Made by a program: the position numbers and the translations under genes. Below are positions 1-9,700 of a stretch of DNA of 64,000 nucleotides, in pieces. The stretch lies in the NCBI RefSeq assembly GCF_023634645.1, contig NZ_JAMKMR010000006.1:124001-188000 (forward strand). Reading direction: 5' to 3'. How positions within the stretch are numbered: position 1 is the first letter of the stretch; each line of letters opens with the position of its first letter. The notes beneath the pieces were generated by a model that was not told the origin of the DNA, ran no database searches, and saw only the letters and a program-made list of their open reading frames with translations. The stretch comes from Vibrio sinus (GTDB lineage: Bacteria; Pseudomonadota; Gammaproteobacteria; Enterobacterales; Vibrionaceae).

Positions 1-577
1 AGGCCATGTTGTCACGAAGATAGTCAAAACCAAATTCGTTGTTCGTGCCGTAAAGAATGTCTGTTTTGTAGGCTTCTTTTTTTTCTTCTGGAATCATGTT
101 CGGCACGTTAACGCCAACCGTCATCCCCAAGAATTCAAATAGAGGACGGTTAGTTTCCGCATCACGTGCCGCAAGATAATCGTTCACAGTGACAACATGG
201 ACGCCTTTAGCTGGCAAGGCATTCAGATAGGCTGGCAATGTCGCCGTTAAAGTTTTACCTTCACCTGTACGCATCTCCGCGATTTGCCCAGCATTGAGGA
301 CCATACCACCAATAAGCTGTACATCGAAATGACGCATACCAAATACACGTTTCGACGCTTCACGTACCGTTGCAAATGCTTCAGGAAGCAGTTGATCAAG
401 CGTCTCTCCCCTTTCTAAACGCTGACGAAACTCGACGGTCTTAGCTTTCAGTTCTTCGTCACTAAGAGCCTCAAATGAAGGTTCATAATTATTAATTTCT
501 TTAACAATTTTTTTGAGGCGACGTAAAGTTCTTTCGTTACGACTGCCCAATAACATTGTCAGTAGCTTAGTTATCAT
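1..577 (-). CDS. secA: SecA preprotein translocase ATPase, N-terminal part (cut by window edge)
   Basis: SecA is the motor that pushes unfolded preproteins through the SecYEG channel at the inner membrane. Only about the first 192 codons are present; the gene runs off the left edge. The ATG is at 577 and the protein opens [18 protein letters not shown], typical of SecA. The first nucleotide-binding domain is visible, including the Q-motif region and the Walker A stretch MRTGEGKT at about residues 102-109. The gene is divergent from dciA across a 331-base gap. In E. coli secM sits just upstream of secA as its translational sensor; no secM-like reading frame is seen here. Confidence 0.97.
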   Translation of the reverse strand, partial: MITKLLTMLLGSRNERTLRRLKKIVKEINNYEPSFEALSDEELKAKTVEFRQRLERGETLDQLLPEAFATVREASKRVFGMRHFDVQLIGGMVLNAGQIAEMRTGEGKTLTATLPAYLNALPAKGVHVVTVNDYLAARDAETNRPLFEFLGMTVGVNVPNMIPEEKKEAYKTDILYGTNNEFGFDYLRDNMA

Positions 578-908
578 TTGCTGTGAATCTCTCTTTTCTT
601 CGACATTTCTTTGTCTACTGTCCTGCTTTTCAGTCTCTACCTATTTTTAACTAAGGATACTGAGATACATCATGTACCTCGTACATTGAGGTGATGAGGT
701 TGAATTTCAAGCCGAATACATAAATTAAAAGACCCTAGTGTAAGTAATTTTGCCCTGAACAACCAATAGCAAACTGATATGTTTGCGATACTTTTTACTT
801 TTCTCTCAACTTAAAGTGCAAATATGCCTAAATTAAACTAGATACAGCCTTAGTTTTTCTGCCACTCAAGGTGTAAACTAATTAAGAACTTTCAATTTAG
901 AGGTATTA
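578..908. promoter_or_regulatory. Divergent secA / dciA control region
   Basis: This 331-base gap lies between two genes that point away from each other, so it must hold both their promoters. It is AT-rich. An imperfect inverted repeat stands out at about 668-695: ACCTC (676-680) pairs with GAGGT (688-692), flanked by CATC and GATG. It lies within what would be a long 5' leader of secA. No coding frame resembling secM or another arrest peptide was seen. I cannot place -10 and -35 boxes with confidence. Confidence 0.4.
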
Positions 909-1373
909 ATGCGCGATCATCGACCCACTTCGACAAATGAGATCATTGCTCAATCGAAGTACTCTGATATTCAGCGTCATTCCGCAGAGATCATCAAGAT
1001 CAATTCGGAGCTAAAAAAGATCTTATCGCCATCAGTGGCAGATCATTGCCGCGCTGCTAATGTCAGAGGCAGCTTACTCATATTGGAAGCGGCAAGTGGT
1101 GCGTTGAAGTTAAAAATTGAATATGAAAGGTTGTCGATACTGAACCAGCTTAGAAGATCTGGGTTTGCAAAATTGGTGACCATTGAAGTCAAAATAAACC
1201 CTGATCTCTATCGGCAGCTTACTAACAATAACGAGGAGAGTGCTAACGTGTCCTCACACCGATCTGTTTCGGATGCCACAGCACAAACACTACTAACGGT
1301 TGCCAAAAACGCACCAAAAAAAGTACAGCTTAGATTAGAGCGAATTGCACAGCTAGCCAAGTCTCGCCAGTAG
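909..1373 (+). CDS. dciA: DciA-type replicative helicase loader (DUF721 family)
   Basis: The 154-residue product matches the DUF721/DciA family, which loads or activates the DnaB helicase at the origin in bacteria lacking the phage-derived DnaC or DnaI. The conserved N-terminal fold covers roughly residues 20-105: an N-terminal helix, then strands around GSLLILEAASGALKLKIEY and a QLRRSGF helix. The C-terminal 45 residues are polar and probably flexible, as in V. cholerae DciA. A ribosome site TAGAGGT precedes the ATG by a normal distance. The gene is divergent from secA and convergent with lpxC, and is followed by a hairpin terminator. The assignment rests on the family pattern and the known Vibrio location. 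Confidence 0.85.
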   Translation: MRDHRPTSTNEIIAQSKYSDIQRHSAEIIKINSELKKILSPSVADHCRAANVRGSLLILEAASGALKLKIEYERLSILNQLRRSGFAKLVTIEVKINPDLYRQLTNNNEESANVSSHRSVSDATAQTLLTVAKNAPKKVQLRLERIAQLAKSRQ

Positions 1374-1428
1374 CAGCTCATACGACGGCATACGGCGAAG
1401 AGTCCTAAAAGCTCCTCCTAAAAAGTAA

Positions 1429-1462
1429 AAAAGCCAGACAACAAGTGTCTGGCTTTTATGAT
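1429..1462. terminator. Bidirectional terminator between dciA and lpxC
   Basis: A 12-base perfect stem, AAAAGCCAGACA (1429-1440) with TGTCTGGCTTTT (1446-1457), and a 5-base loop. It has A and T runs on both sides, so it can end transcription of both converging genes. Confidence 0.85.
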
Positions 1463-1476
1463 CTTTCTATTTCGAT

Positions 1477-2394
1477 TTAGGCAAGAACCATATTAGGCTC
1501 AGCAAAAGCAACAGGAGAACCAGCTTCTTCTTCAAATGTCGCCCATTCCCAGGCTTCTTGGTCTGCTAGGACGGCTCTCAACAGGTTGTTGTTCAGCCCA
1601 TGGCCTGATTTAAACGCTTTGAATTCACCAACAATAGCATGACCACACATATACAAGTCACCAATTGCATCAAGCACTTTGTGTGTGACAAACTCGTTAT
1701 CGAATCTCAAACCTTCTTCATTCAAGATTCGGTACTCATCAAGAACAATGGCACAATCAAAGCTACCACCTAAGCAAAGGCGCTGAGACTGCAAATACTC
1801 GATATCTTGCATAAAGCCGAACGTACGAGCTCGAGAAATCTCTTTGATAAACCCTTGTGAGGAAAAATCAAATAACAAGTGTTGTTGGTCAGCATCAATA
1901 GCAGGGTGATTGAACTCGATTTCAAAGTCCATGCGGAAGCCATTGTATGGACGCAACTCAGCCCATTTATCACCATCTTCAAAGCGAACAGGTTTAGTGA
2001 TTCGAATAAAGCGCTTCGGTGTGTTGAGCGTCTCAATACCTGCTTGCTGAATAAGATAAACGAACGGATTGGCACTGCCGTCCATGATTGGAATCTCAGG
2101 TGCATCAACTTCAATGATGATGTTATCAATTCCCATCCCCGCTAAAGCAGCATTTAAATGCTCAACCGTGGAGATACGAACGCCCTCATCATTCACTAAT
2201 GCTGTACAAAGCATAGTATCGCGAACCGATTCAGGATCTGCAGGAAAATCGACCGCGGGCTCTAAGTCCGTTCGGCGATAGACAATACCTGTATTCGCTG
2301 CAGCAGGTCGCAATGTCAAAGTGACTTTACGGCCAGAATGCAAGCCTACGCCTGTTGTCTTGACGATTTCTTTTAAGGTACGTTGTCTGATCAT
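1477..2394 (-). CDS. lpxC: UDP-3-O-acyl-N-acetylglucosamine deacetylase
   Basis: LpxC is the zinc deacetylase that commits UDP-GlcNAc derivatives to lipid A synthesis. At 305 residues it has the same length as the E. coli enzyme. Zinc and catalytic residues are present: [10 protein letters not shown] with Glu78 and His79, and HKVLDAIGD with the His and Asp near 238 and 242. The IMDGSA and SRARTFGF motifs are also present. In E. coli FtsH degrades LpxC through a C-terminal LA...AVLA signal; this protein ends FAEPNMVLA, a similar hydrophobic tail with a changed internal sequence. It follows ftsZ by about 100 bases in the same direction, as is usual at the end of dcw clusters. Confidence 0.98.
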   Translation of the reverse strand: MIRQRTLKEIVKTTGVGLHSGRKVTLTLRPAAANTGIVYRRTDLEPAVDFPADPESVRDTMLCTALVNDEGVRISTVEHLNAALAGMGIDNIIIEVDAPEIPIMDGSANPFVYLIQQAGIETLNTPKRFIRITKPVRFEDGDKWAELRPYNGFRMDFEIEFNHPAIDADQQHLLFDFSSQGFIKEISRARTFGFMQDIEYLQSQRLCLGGSFDCAIVLDEYRILNEEGLRFDNEFVTHKVLDAIGDLYMCGHAIVGEFKAFKSGHGLNNNLLRAVLADQEAWEWATFEEEAGSPVAFAEPNMVLA

Positions 2395-2494
2395 GTACTT
2401 GCCTCAATACCCAAGTGCGTTAAATAGCGATCGATTCCTCTATCGACCGCGCATCCTACCATAATTTTGAACAGTGTCAAATTATGATTAACTT

Positions 2495-3715
2495 CTAATC
2501 AGCCTGACGACGTAAAAATGCCGGTATATCTAGATAACCACTCTCTTTTTCTGTCTTCGGTGCCGTGTTCTGACTGCTTTGTGACGCCGGAGACGAAGCA
2601 GGTGAAGACGGCTGAGGAGTCACCTGGTTATTTACTTGCATAGTTTGTGCCGGTTTTTCTTCAGTTTTCACTGACGATTGCTGTGGCGTAATTACTTGCT
2701 GCTGTGGCTGCGAAGGTTTCGCTTTCCCACCTGCAACCAGAGTAATGTCTGGCTTTCTTTCGTTGCCAATGCCTGTTGCCACCACGGTTACGCGGATTTC
2801 TTCAGACATATCTGGGTCAAGAGAAGTACCAATCACAACCGTGGCATTATCAGATGCGAATGCTTTAACAGTATTGCCCACAGTTTCAAACTCATCAAGG
2901 CGCATATCCAAACCAGCTGTGATGTTAACAAGAACACCACGAGCACCAGCAAGATCGATGTCTTCAAGAAGTGGGCTTGAGATAGCGGTTTCCGCCGCTT
3001 CTTCAGCTCTATCTTCACCTTTAGAAATACCACTGCCCATCATAGCGTGGCCCATTTCTGACATCACGGTTCTTACGTCTGCAAAGTCGACGTTGATCAT
3101 ACCAGGTCGAGTAATCAATTCTGCGATACCTTGTACCGCATTTTTTAATACATCATTGGCGCTAGCAAACGCTTCCAATAACGTTACCCCTCGGCCCAAC
3201 ACTTTCAATAGCTTTTCATTTGGAATCGTAATTAACGAATCCACATGCTTGGAAAGCTCTTCAATACCTTGCTCGGCAAACGCTAAACGTTTTTTGCCTT
3301 CAAAACTAAACGGCTTGGTCACTACTGCTACGGTTAAAACACCGAGTTCTTTTGCTACTTCAGCAATAACAGGTGCCGCTCCAGTCCCAGTACCGCCACC
3401 CATTCCAGCGGCTATAAACACCATATCGGCACCAGTAAGCACTTCTTTAATTCTATCTTTATCTTCTAAAGCAGCGTCTCGTCCTACTTGAGGATTTGCC
3501 CCAGCACCTAGACCTTTAGTAATGTCACCGCCAATTTGAATGACACTATTCACGCTCGTTTTACGAAGTGCTTGAGCATCCGTGTTAACACTAATGAATT
3601 CCACTCCTTCGATGGATTCACGCACCATGTGTTCTACAGCGTTACCACCGCCGCCACCTACTCCAACGACTTTGATTACCGCATCGTCAGACATTTCCAT
3701 CATCGGTTCAAACAT
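2495..3715 (-). CDS. ftsZ: Cell division protein FtsZ
   Basis: FtsZ is the tubulin-like GTPase that forms the cytokinetic ring. The 406-residue product has the tubulin signature [12 protein letters not shown] at about residues 104-115 and the T7 synergy loop NVDFADV. A proline- and glutamine-rich linker runs from about 318 to 388. The conserved C-terminal peptide [13 protein letters not shown] (about 393-405) binds FtsA, ZipA and other partners. GGAG precedes the ATG. It is the last division gene of the cluster, 30 bases after ftsA. The linker is low-complexity (Q, S, P, T), which is usual for the family. Confidence 0.99.
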   Translation of the reverse strand: MFEPMMEMSDDAVIKVVGVGGGGGNAVEHMVRESIEGVEFISVNTDAQALRKTSVNSVIQIGGDITKGLGAGANPQVGRDAALEDKDRIKEVLTGADMVFIAAGMGGGTGTGAAPVIAEVAKELGVLTVAVVTKPFSFEGKKRLAFAEQGIEELSKHVDSLITIPNEKLLKVLGRGVTLLEAFASANDVLKNAVQGIAELITRPGMINVDFADVRTVMSEMGHAMMGSGISKGEDRAEEAAETAISSPLLEDIDLAGARGVLVNITAGLDMRLDEFETVGNTVKAFASDNATVVIGTSLDPDMSEEIRVTVVATGIGNERKPDITLVAGGKAKPSQPQQQVITPQQSSVKTEEKPAQTMQVNNQVTPQPSSPASSPASQSSQNTAPKTEKESGYLDIPAFLRRQAD

Positions 3716-3745
3716 GTGTTATCTCCGTTTTTCCTGCTTATCAGG

Positions 3746-5008
3746 TTAAAACTCTTTTTGTATCCAATTACGCAATCGGCCAAACATACTCGACACAGGT
3801 TGCCTTTTCGGCTCCCTGTATTCGGAATCGTCAATAACTTGGCCATCTTTTGCATAATGAAGTAAACCAACCGCCGTAGAATGATACGGCTCTTTTACGT
3901 AATCTGTGAGTCCACTGACTTCCAGTGGTTTCCCCACTCTTACTTGATTGCGAAATACTCTTTCCGCACACTCGATCAAACCTTCTATCTGAGCTGCACC
4001 GCCTGTGAGCACAACACCAGCGGCCAAATGATGCTTGATACCTTCTTCTCTCAACTTGTCTTGAACTGTATCAATCGTTTGATTGACCAGCCCCATAAGT
4101 TCAGTGTAGCGAGGTTCAATGACTTCTGACAGGGTTTGTCGTTGTAAACTGCGTGATGGACGCCCGCCAACGCTAGGAACGTTAACTGCATCATCTTTAC
4201 TGACCAATTCACTGAGTGCGCATCCATACTTAACTTTTATTTCTTCAGCATCACTGACTGGTGTACCGAAGGCAAACGCAATATCACTGGTAACAGCATT
4301 GCCAGCATAAGAGAAGACTTCGGTATGACGAAGTGCCCCCCCGGTCCAGATGGAAACATCCATGGTTCCTGCACCGATATCAACTACGCAAACGCCCAGC
4401 TCTCGCTCATCTTCAGTGATCACCGCATTACTTGCTGCTAGCCCAGAATAAACAATTTGTTCCACTTTGAGCCCGCAGCGCTCCACCGCTTTGATAATAT
4501 TCCTTGCCATATCATTATGGCAAGAAATCAGATGTACGCTAACTTCCATGCGCACACCAGATAATCCAAGAGGATTTTTTATTCCTTCTTGGTAGTCGAT
4601 TGTAAATTCTTGAGGAATAACATGTAAAATCCTTTGCTCATCACCTATCTTTATAGATTTAGCAGTGTGAATGGCTCTGTCCATGTCCTCTTGGGACACC
4701 TCTTCATCAGAGATGGTGCCCATACCTTTTTCGATTCGACTTGCGATATGTCGACCAGAAAGGGAAATAAATACGCTACTTATTTGGCATTCTGCCATGA
4801 GCTCTGCTTGATCGATAGCTCTTTGCACAGATTTAACGACCGATTCTAAATCGTTAACTCCGCCTTTATCCATGCCTCTAGAAGGGCTAGTTCCTGCACC
4901 TATAATATTGATTTGACCATCTGGTAAAAGTTCACCGACCAAAGCTGATACGGTTGCAGTCCCGATATCTAGACCAACAATTAAGTTGTCGTCAGAGGTT
5001 CTAGTCAT
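3746..5008 (-). CDS. ftsA: Cell division protein FtsA
   Basis: FtsA is the actin-like ATPase that ties FtsZ filaments to the inner membrane and recruits later divisome proteins. I place the start at the ATG at 5008 (protein MTRTSDDNLIVGLDIGTATV, 420 residues). This matches the family N-terminus and has AAGAGAGT upstream; the frame is open to 5068, but that extension lies in ftsQ. The phosphate 1 motif GLDIGTATV, DIGAGTMDVS (phosphate 2) and GVVLTGGAAQIEG (adenosine) are visible. The C-terminal SMFGRLRNWIQKEF is the amphipathic membrane-targeting helix. It overlaps the end of ftsQ by 8 bases. Confidence 0.97.
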   Translation of the reverse strand: MTRTSDDNLIVGLDIGTATVSALVGELLPDGQINIIGAGTSPSRGMDKGGVNDLESVVKSVQRAIDQAELMAECQISSVFISLSGRHIASRIEKGMGTISDEEVSQEDMDRAIHTAKSIKIGDEQRILHVIPQEFTIDYQEGIKNPLGLSGVRMEVSVHLISCHNDMARNIIKAVERCGLKVEQIVYSGLAASNAVITEDERELGVCVVDIGAGTMDVSIWTGGALRHTEVFSYAGNAVTSDIAFAFGTPVSDAEEIKVKYGCALSELVSKDDAVNVPSVGGRPSRSLQRQTLSEVIEPRYTELMGLVNQTIDTVQDKLREEGIKHHLAAGVVLTGGAAQIEGLIECAERVFRNQVRVGKPLEVSGLTDYVKEPYHSTAVGLLHYAKDGQVIDDSEYREPKRQPVSSMFGRLRNWIQKEF

Positions 5009-5837
5009 TTTTACTCTCTTGCTTTGATTCTTCATTTGGAAGCCACCCCACGGCGGCTCCTGTATCATACCTGAGATCGACGTAACTGACCTTATCCGCT
5101 TTTGTTCCTAATTGCTTATATAGAGAGAGGAATCGAGCAATTCTTTCGTGTAATGCATCCTTTCCTAGTTCCAACCGCACGCCATTACCAAGAATGATCT
5201 GCCAAGCCCCGCGCTGGTTCAACACCAATGAACTTATGTTCAGCCCCAATCGATGAAACTTTGGATTAATTTCTTTCCACAAGTCCAAGACTTGAACACT
5301 GGTCCCTTTGGGCCCATATAGCTTGACTCGACTGCCTTGCAGTTGGCCTATATCTCCATTAAATACTTTACCTTGGTTGTTCAGTAGCTCGTTGCCATTC
5401 CAAATGGCTTCTGCATGATATTCCGTCAGAAAAACATTTATCGTATCTGGCCACTGTTTTCGTATTGAAGCATGAGCAACCCAAGGTATTGTCAGCACGG
5501 CTTTTTGCAGAGTATCCACATCTTGGGACATAAATGTGCCAAGGTGTCCCAGGTTCGCTAACGAACGTTGCACGTCTTTGGCCGTCACATGGTGAAGATC
5601 TCCTTGAACAACCATCTTAGACAAAGGCAATCGCTGATCGTCCCACATCCAAGATATGGTCATGTATAGAAGAACACCAACAAGCAGCAACACTACCAAC
5701 AAAAAACCAATACCAGTAGCATGCGCTTTCAAAAATGGATGTTTTGATACTCGTGGGCTTTTATCTAGAGCTCTTTCATCCAAAATCCGTTGTCCCTGAA
5801 CAAACCAAGAAAATATCTTTTTCGCACCGTTCGACAT
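5001..5837 (-). CDS. ftsQ: Cell division protein FtsQ
   Basis: FtsQ is a bitopic inner-membrane protein that joins the cytoplasmic ring to the FtsB-FtsL complex. The 278-residue product has a charged cytoplasmic tail (1-40) and one membrane helix (about 43-64, GIGFLLVVLLLVGVLLYM). A periplasmic POTRA domain begins at LSKMVVQGDLHHVT (about 72-140), followed by the beta domain with VSYVDLRY. The Shine-Dalgarno sequence before the ATG at 5837 is poor. A 116-base gap separates it from murC; no ddlB lies between them, unlike E. coli. Confidence 0.97.
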   Translation of the reverse strand: MSNGAKKIFSWFVQGQRILDERALDKSPRVSKHPFLKAHATGIGFLLVVLLLVGVLLYMTISWMWDDQRLPLSKMVVQGDLHHVTAKDVQRSLANLGHLGTFMSQDVDTLQKAVLTIPWVAHASIRKQWPDTINVFLTEYHAEAIWNGNELLNNQGKVFNGDIGQLQGSRVKLYGPKGTSVQVLDLWKEINPKFHRLGLNISSLVLNQRGAWQIILGNGVRLELGKDALHERIARFLSLYKQLGTKADKVSYVDLRYDTGAAVGWLPNEESKQESKND

Positions 5838-5953
5838 ATAAAAAGATATAATACTCTAACTTTCGAATTATACTGGGGAAGTCACAGTTATCAAACAGTG
5901 AAAACGTCAAATCATCACGCCAAATTCACTAATTGTCTACCTGAGTCACAGCA

Positions 5954-7426
5954 TTAATTCACTTTATATGCATTCTGCATCTTACTGACATTTAACTCTA
6001 GAGACTGTAAATGCTTTGCTACTTTGCCAACATCACCAGCACCTTGAGTTAAAACTAAATCACCATCTTGTAAAACATTAGCCAAAACAGAGGGCAACGT
6101 CTCGCTATCAGGGACAAAAATTGGATCTAGCTTACCTCGTGCGCGAATAGTCCTGCACAATGCACGTCCATCAGCACCTGAAATTGGCTTTTCTCCAGCA
6201 GCGTATACGTCCAACATAATCAATACATCGACTTGATCTAACACATTGGCAAAATCATCGTATAGGTCTCGCGTGCGGCTATATCGATGTGGCTGAAAAA
6301 TCATCACCAAGCGTTTATCATTCCACCCGTCCCGAGCGGCTTTTATGGTAACGTCGACCTCTGTTGGATGATGCCCATAATCATCAACTAACATCGCTTT
6401 ACCATTACCAGTATCAAACTCACCAAGGTGCTCAAAGCGTCTGCCCGTGCCTTGGGTATTTTCCATCGCCCTTAATATCGCATCATCGGCAATATCATCT
6501 TCTGTTGCCACAGCAATCGCGGCCGCCGCATTCAAGGCGTTATGTCTACCTGGTATATTTAAGGTGATAGGAAGGCTCTCTTTTCCTTTTCTTACCACAG
6601 TAAATTTCCCTTGCTGGCGCTCCTGGCGATAGTTTTCGACTCTCACATCCGCTTCTTGAGAAAAACCGTAAGTGATAACTTGACGACTAATGTTAGGAAT
6701 CAGCTCACGCACAACAGGATCATCAATACACAGTATCGCCTGACCATAAAAAGGTAAGTTATGCAGAAAATCGATGAAGGTTTGTTTCAAAGTATCGAAA
6801 TCACCGCCATAGGTATCCATATGATCAGCTTCGATATTGGTAACAATGCTCACCATAGGTTGTAGGTGAAGAAACGAGGCATCACTTTCATCCGCCTCAG
6901 CAATTAAAATACGGCTTGAACCCAATCTAGCATTCGTCCCTGCACTTTTCACCAAACCACCATTGACGAAGGTTGGGTCAAGGTTTGCTTCGGAGTATAT
7001 CTGAGTCACCAATGCCGTGGTGGTAGTTTTTCCATGTGTTCCAGCAACGGCAATACCATGACGAAATCGCATCAGTTCTGCTAGCATCTCGGCACGCCTC
7101 ACCACTGGAATGCGGCGCTCTCTTGCTGCTAAAATCTCAGGGTTTTCTTCATTGATTGCGGTTGAAACTACGACAACACTGGCTTTCTCTACGTTTGATT
7201 GTTGGTGGCCGATGTATACTGTTGCCCCTTTACTTTCCAAACGCTCGGTCACTACATTATGGGCAATGTCTGAGCCTGTGATCTCGTAGCCTTCATTTAG
7301 TAGCACTTCTGCAATTCCGCTCATGCCAGCGCCACCAATTCCGATAAAGTGAATACGCTTCACTCGACGCATTTCAGGAACAACGGCTCTGATTCGAGCC
7401 AAATTTTGAGTGTGTTTAACCGTCAT
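5954..7426 (-). CDS. murC: UDP-N-acetylmuramate--L-alanine ligase
   Basis: MurC joins L-alanine to UDP-MurNAc, the first step of the stem peptide, in the cytoplasm. I choose the ATG at 7426 ([19 protein letters not shown], 490 residues), which agrees with the family. The frame is open to 7486, but that extension would run into mur[17 protein letters not shown] is the UDP-binding loop near residues 25-40, [11 protein letters not shown] is the ATP loop, and [12 protein letters not shown] is the C-terminal domain motif of MurC. It starts 13 bases after the murG stop. Confidence 0.98.
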   Translation of the reverse strand: MTVKHTQNLARIRAVVPEMRRVKRIHFIGIGGAGMSGIAEVLLNEGYEITGSDIAHNVVTERLESKGATVYIGHQQSNVEKASVVVVSTAINEENPEILAARERRIPVVRRAEMLAELMRFRHGIAVAGTHGKTTTTALVTQIYSEANLDPTFVNGGLVKSAGTNARLGSSRILIAEADESDASFLHLQPMVSIVTNIEADHMDTYGGDFDTLKQTFIDFLHNLPFYGQAILCIDDPVVRELIPNISRQVITYGFSQEADVRVENYRQERQQGKFTVVRKGKESLPITLNIPGRHNALNAAAAIAVATEDDIADDAILRAMENTQGTGRRFEHLGEFDTGNGKAMLVDDYGHHPTEVDVTIKAARDGWNDKRLVMIFQPHRYSRTRDLYDDFANVLDQVDVLIMLDVYAAGEKPISGADGRALCRTIRARGKLDPIFVPDSETLPSVLANVLQDGDLVLTQGAGDVGKVAKHLQSLELNVSKMQNAYKVN

Positions 7427-7439
7427 TCTGTGTATCTCG

Positions 7440-8501
7440 TTAATTTGCCGTTGCAATGATGGCGTCAGCCACCACACTATCCGCATTCACCTTGGCCATT
7501 GTGCGTGCTTTGTTTGCCATTTCTAACAGGCTTTCACGATCAAGGTTTTTAATTTCTTGTGTCAGTTTTTCAACGTTTAGCTCTGGCTGTTCTATCATCT
7601 TGGCTGCCGCACATTGCAGCAATTGATCAGCATTAAGCGCTTGCTGACGATCTTTATGCATAAAAGGAACAAAAATCGCACCAACACCTGCCGCTGATAC
7701 CTCAGAGACCGTTAACGCTCCAGATCGACATATCAACAAATCTGCCCATGCATAAGATTCGGCAACATCATTGATAAACTCCACCACAGAGGCATTCTGC
7801 ACGTTATTCTTTTTATAGCTATCGATCACGCTACATTTGTTGCCTTTGCCCGCTTGATGCAGCACTTCAAAGTCTTGACCCAGCCTTGCCATCACAACAG
7901 GTAGAGTGCGATTTAAGATCTGCGCCCCTTGGCTGCCACCCATAACCAATATGCGGATAGGCCCTTGTCTATCATGCATGCGATCGCCGGGAGCGGGTAA
8001 CGCGACCACATCCTGTCTAACCGGATTACCAACCACTTCTGCAAATGGAAACGCGCCAGGAAAGGCTTGAAACACTTTACTTGCGATTTTTGACAACCAA
8101 CGATTGGTTAATCCCGCAACGGCATTTTGTTCATGCAATATAATGGGAATACCAAGCATCCGAGCGGCAACACCACCAGGCCCACTGACATAGCCCCCCA
8201 TACCGAGGACTGCATTCGGCTGCCACTTTTTCATATGACGGCGAGCTTGTAATATCGCTTTAGCAATTTGGAAAGGAGCGGCTATCAGACGCAAAATACC
8301 CTTACCTCGCAAGCCTTTTACCCGAATAAAATCAATATCTATACCGTGTTTCGGGACTAAGTCCGCTTCCATTCTATCGGCCGTTCCTAGCCATCGAATG
8401 TCCCAGCCTTGCTGCTGCAATTTTTTAGCAACCGCCAACCCGGGAAAAATATGGCCTCCAGTACCGCCAGCCATAATCATTAATCGTTTATTCGTTGTCA
8501 T
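7440..8501 (-). CDS. murG: Lipid II synthase (UDP-GlcNAc:undecaprenyl-PP-MurNAc-pentapeptide transferase)
   Basis: MurG is a peripheral inner-membrane glycosyltransferase that turns lipid I into lipid II. The 353-residue product has the N-terminal glycine loop [16 protein letters not shown], the membrane-side [12 protein letters not shown] segment, and [12 protein letters not shown] with [10 protein letters not shown] in the UDP-GlcNAc-binding half. Its start lies inside the end of ftsW with a 14-base overlap, suggesting coupled translation. Confidence 0.99.
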   Translation of the reverse strand: MTTNKRLMIMAGGTGGHIFPGLAVAKKLQQQGWDIRWLGTADRMEADLVPKHGIDIDFIRVKGLRGKGILRLIAAPFQIAKAILQARRHMKKWQPNAVLGMGGYVSGPGGVAARMLGIPIILHEQNAVAGLTNRWLSKIASKVFQAFPGAFPFAEVVGNPVRQDVVALPAPGDRMHDRQGPIRILVMGGSQGAQILNRTLPVVMARLGQDFEVLHQAGKGNKCSVIDSYKKNNVQNASVVEFINDVAESYAWADLLICRSGALTVSEVSAAGVGAIFVPFMHKDRQQALNADQLLQCAAAKMIEQPELNVEKLTQEIKNLDRESLLEMANKARTMAKVNADSVVADAIIATAN

Positions 8502-9687
8502 CAGTGCTTTGTTCCACTAAATCTTGATTTCTTTTCTTCAAACGGCATTCGTAGTCGATTCGCAACAATAGAGACACTGCGATAGACATCACAACTAGAC
8601 TCGAACCACCATAACTAATCAAAGGTAACGTAAGACCTTTGGTTGGCATAATACCAGCAGCCGCTCCAACGTTAACCAGAGTCTGGAAGGCAAACCAAAT
8701 GCCAATACCTATGGCCAGATAGCCACCAAAATTTTGTTCTTGCTCAAACGCTCTTTTACCGATCATGATCGCCTTAAAAACCAGACTAAATATCAGCATC
8801 AATACCAACACCACCCCGACAATTCCAAGCTCTTCAGCAATCACAGCAAACACAAAATCGGTATGGGCTTCAGGAAGGTATTCCAGTTTCTGAATCGAAT
8901 TCCCTAACCCTTGACCAAACCAACCACCACGGCCAAACGCGATAAGAGATTGAGTCAATTGATATCCACTGCCAAAAGGGTCTTGCCACGGGTCCAGAAA
9001 TGAAGTGACCCGCCTCACACGATAGGGTTCAGCCAATATAAGGCCAATCACAGCAGCAATACCTGCCATCATCAAGGCGACAAACTGAGATAGTTTCGCC
9101 CCAGCAATAAACAGCATGCCAAATAAAGTGACCAACATGACGATGACCGTACCTAAATCTGGCTGGCCCAATAGCAACACAGCCAAAGCACCGAACACCA
9201 TTATTGGCTTCATAAAACCGCCAAAAAACGTCGCTCTCACTTCAGTTTGCTTTCGAACCAAATATCCTGCCATAAAAACAAACAGAGCCAATTTAGAGAC
9301 TTCTGCGGGCTGTAAGTTGAAAAAGCCCAGAGGGATCCAACGAGAAGCACCATTAACTGAACGTCCTCCGATAAGAACGATAATCAGCATGACAAAAGAG
9401 ATCCCGAGCAGCCAAGAACTGTATTTCAACCACTTTTCTGTTGGGATTTGTAGTACGACCGAAGAGACACCGATGGAAAGGAGCAAAAATAAGGCGTGCC
9501 TTGTCATAAAATAGAAAGGTTGACCAGTTAATCTAGTGCTCACTGGAAACGAGGCGGAAGTGACCATTATCAGGCCAAAGACCATCAGGCTCAAAGCGAT
9601 CCAAACCAGCTGTCTGTCAAACAGAGCTTCAGCGGATGGTTTTACCAGCCACTGTCTCATGCTTGCTATGGAACCCTTCATTTGCAT
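8488..9687 (-). CDS. ftsW: Septal peptidoglycan glycosyltransferase FtsW (SEDS family)
   Basis: FtsW is the SEDS-family polymerase that works with FtsI at the septum. It is an integral membrane protein with about ten helices. I place the start at the ATG at 9687 ([14 protein letters not shown], 399 residues), just after the murD stop. The frame is open to 9780, but that part is inside murD; an ATG at 9681 is an alternative. Family motifs are [46 protein letters not shown] and [10 protein letters not shown]. The C-terminus overlaps murG. Confidence 0.95.
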   Translation of the reverse strand: MQMKGSIASMRQWLVKPSAEALFDRQLVWIALSLMVFGLIMVTSASFPVSTRLTGQPFYFMTRHALFLLLSIGVSSVVLQIPTEKWLKYSSWLLGISFVMLIIVLIGGRSVNGASRWIPLGFFNLQPAEVSKLALFVFMAGYLVRKQTEVRATFFGGFMKPIMVFGALAVLLLGQPDLGTVIVMLVTLFGMLFIAGAKLSQFVALMMAGIAAVIGLILAEPYRVRRVTSFLDPWQDPFGSGYQLTQSLIAFGRGGWFGQGLGNSIQKLEYLPEAHTDFVFAVIAEELGIVGVVLVLMLIFSLVFKAIMIGKRAFEQEQNFGGYLAIGIGIWFAFQTLVNVGAAAGIMPTKGLTLPLISYGGSSLVVMSIAVSLLLRIDYECRLKKRNQDLVEQSTDDNE

Positions 9688-9700
9688 AACTGCGACAACC

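Noticed and set aside
2745..3491. 248-codon open frame on the plus strand opposite ftsZ
   Set aside because: It is the complement of a well-conserved ftsZ, has no ribosome site or family resemblance, and is serine/alanine/proline-rich as expected from an antisense frame.
5009..5068. Longer N-terminus for FtsA
   Set aside because: The extra 20 residues lie in ftsQ, have no match to FtsA, and the internal ATG has a better ribosome site.
7427..7486. Longer N-terminus for MurC
   Set aside because: It would overlap murG by nearly 50 bases and the family starts at MTVKHTQ.
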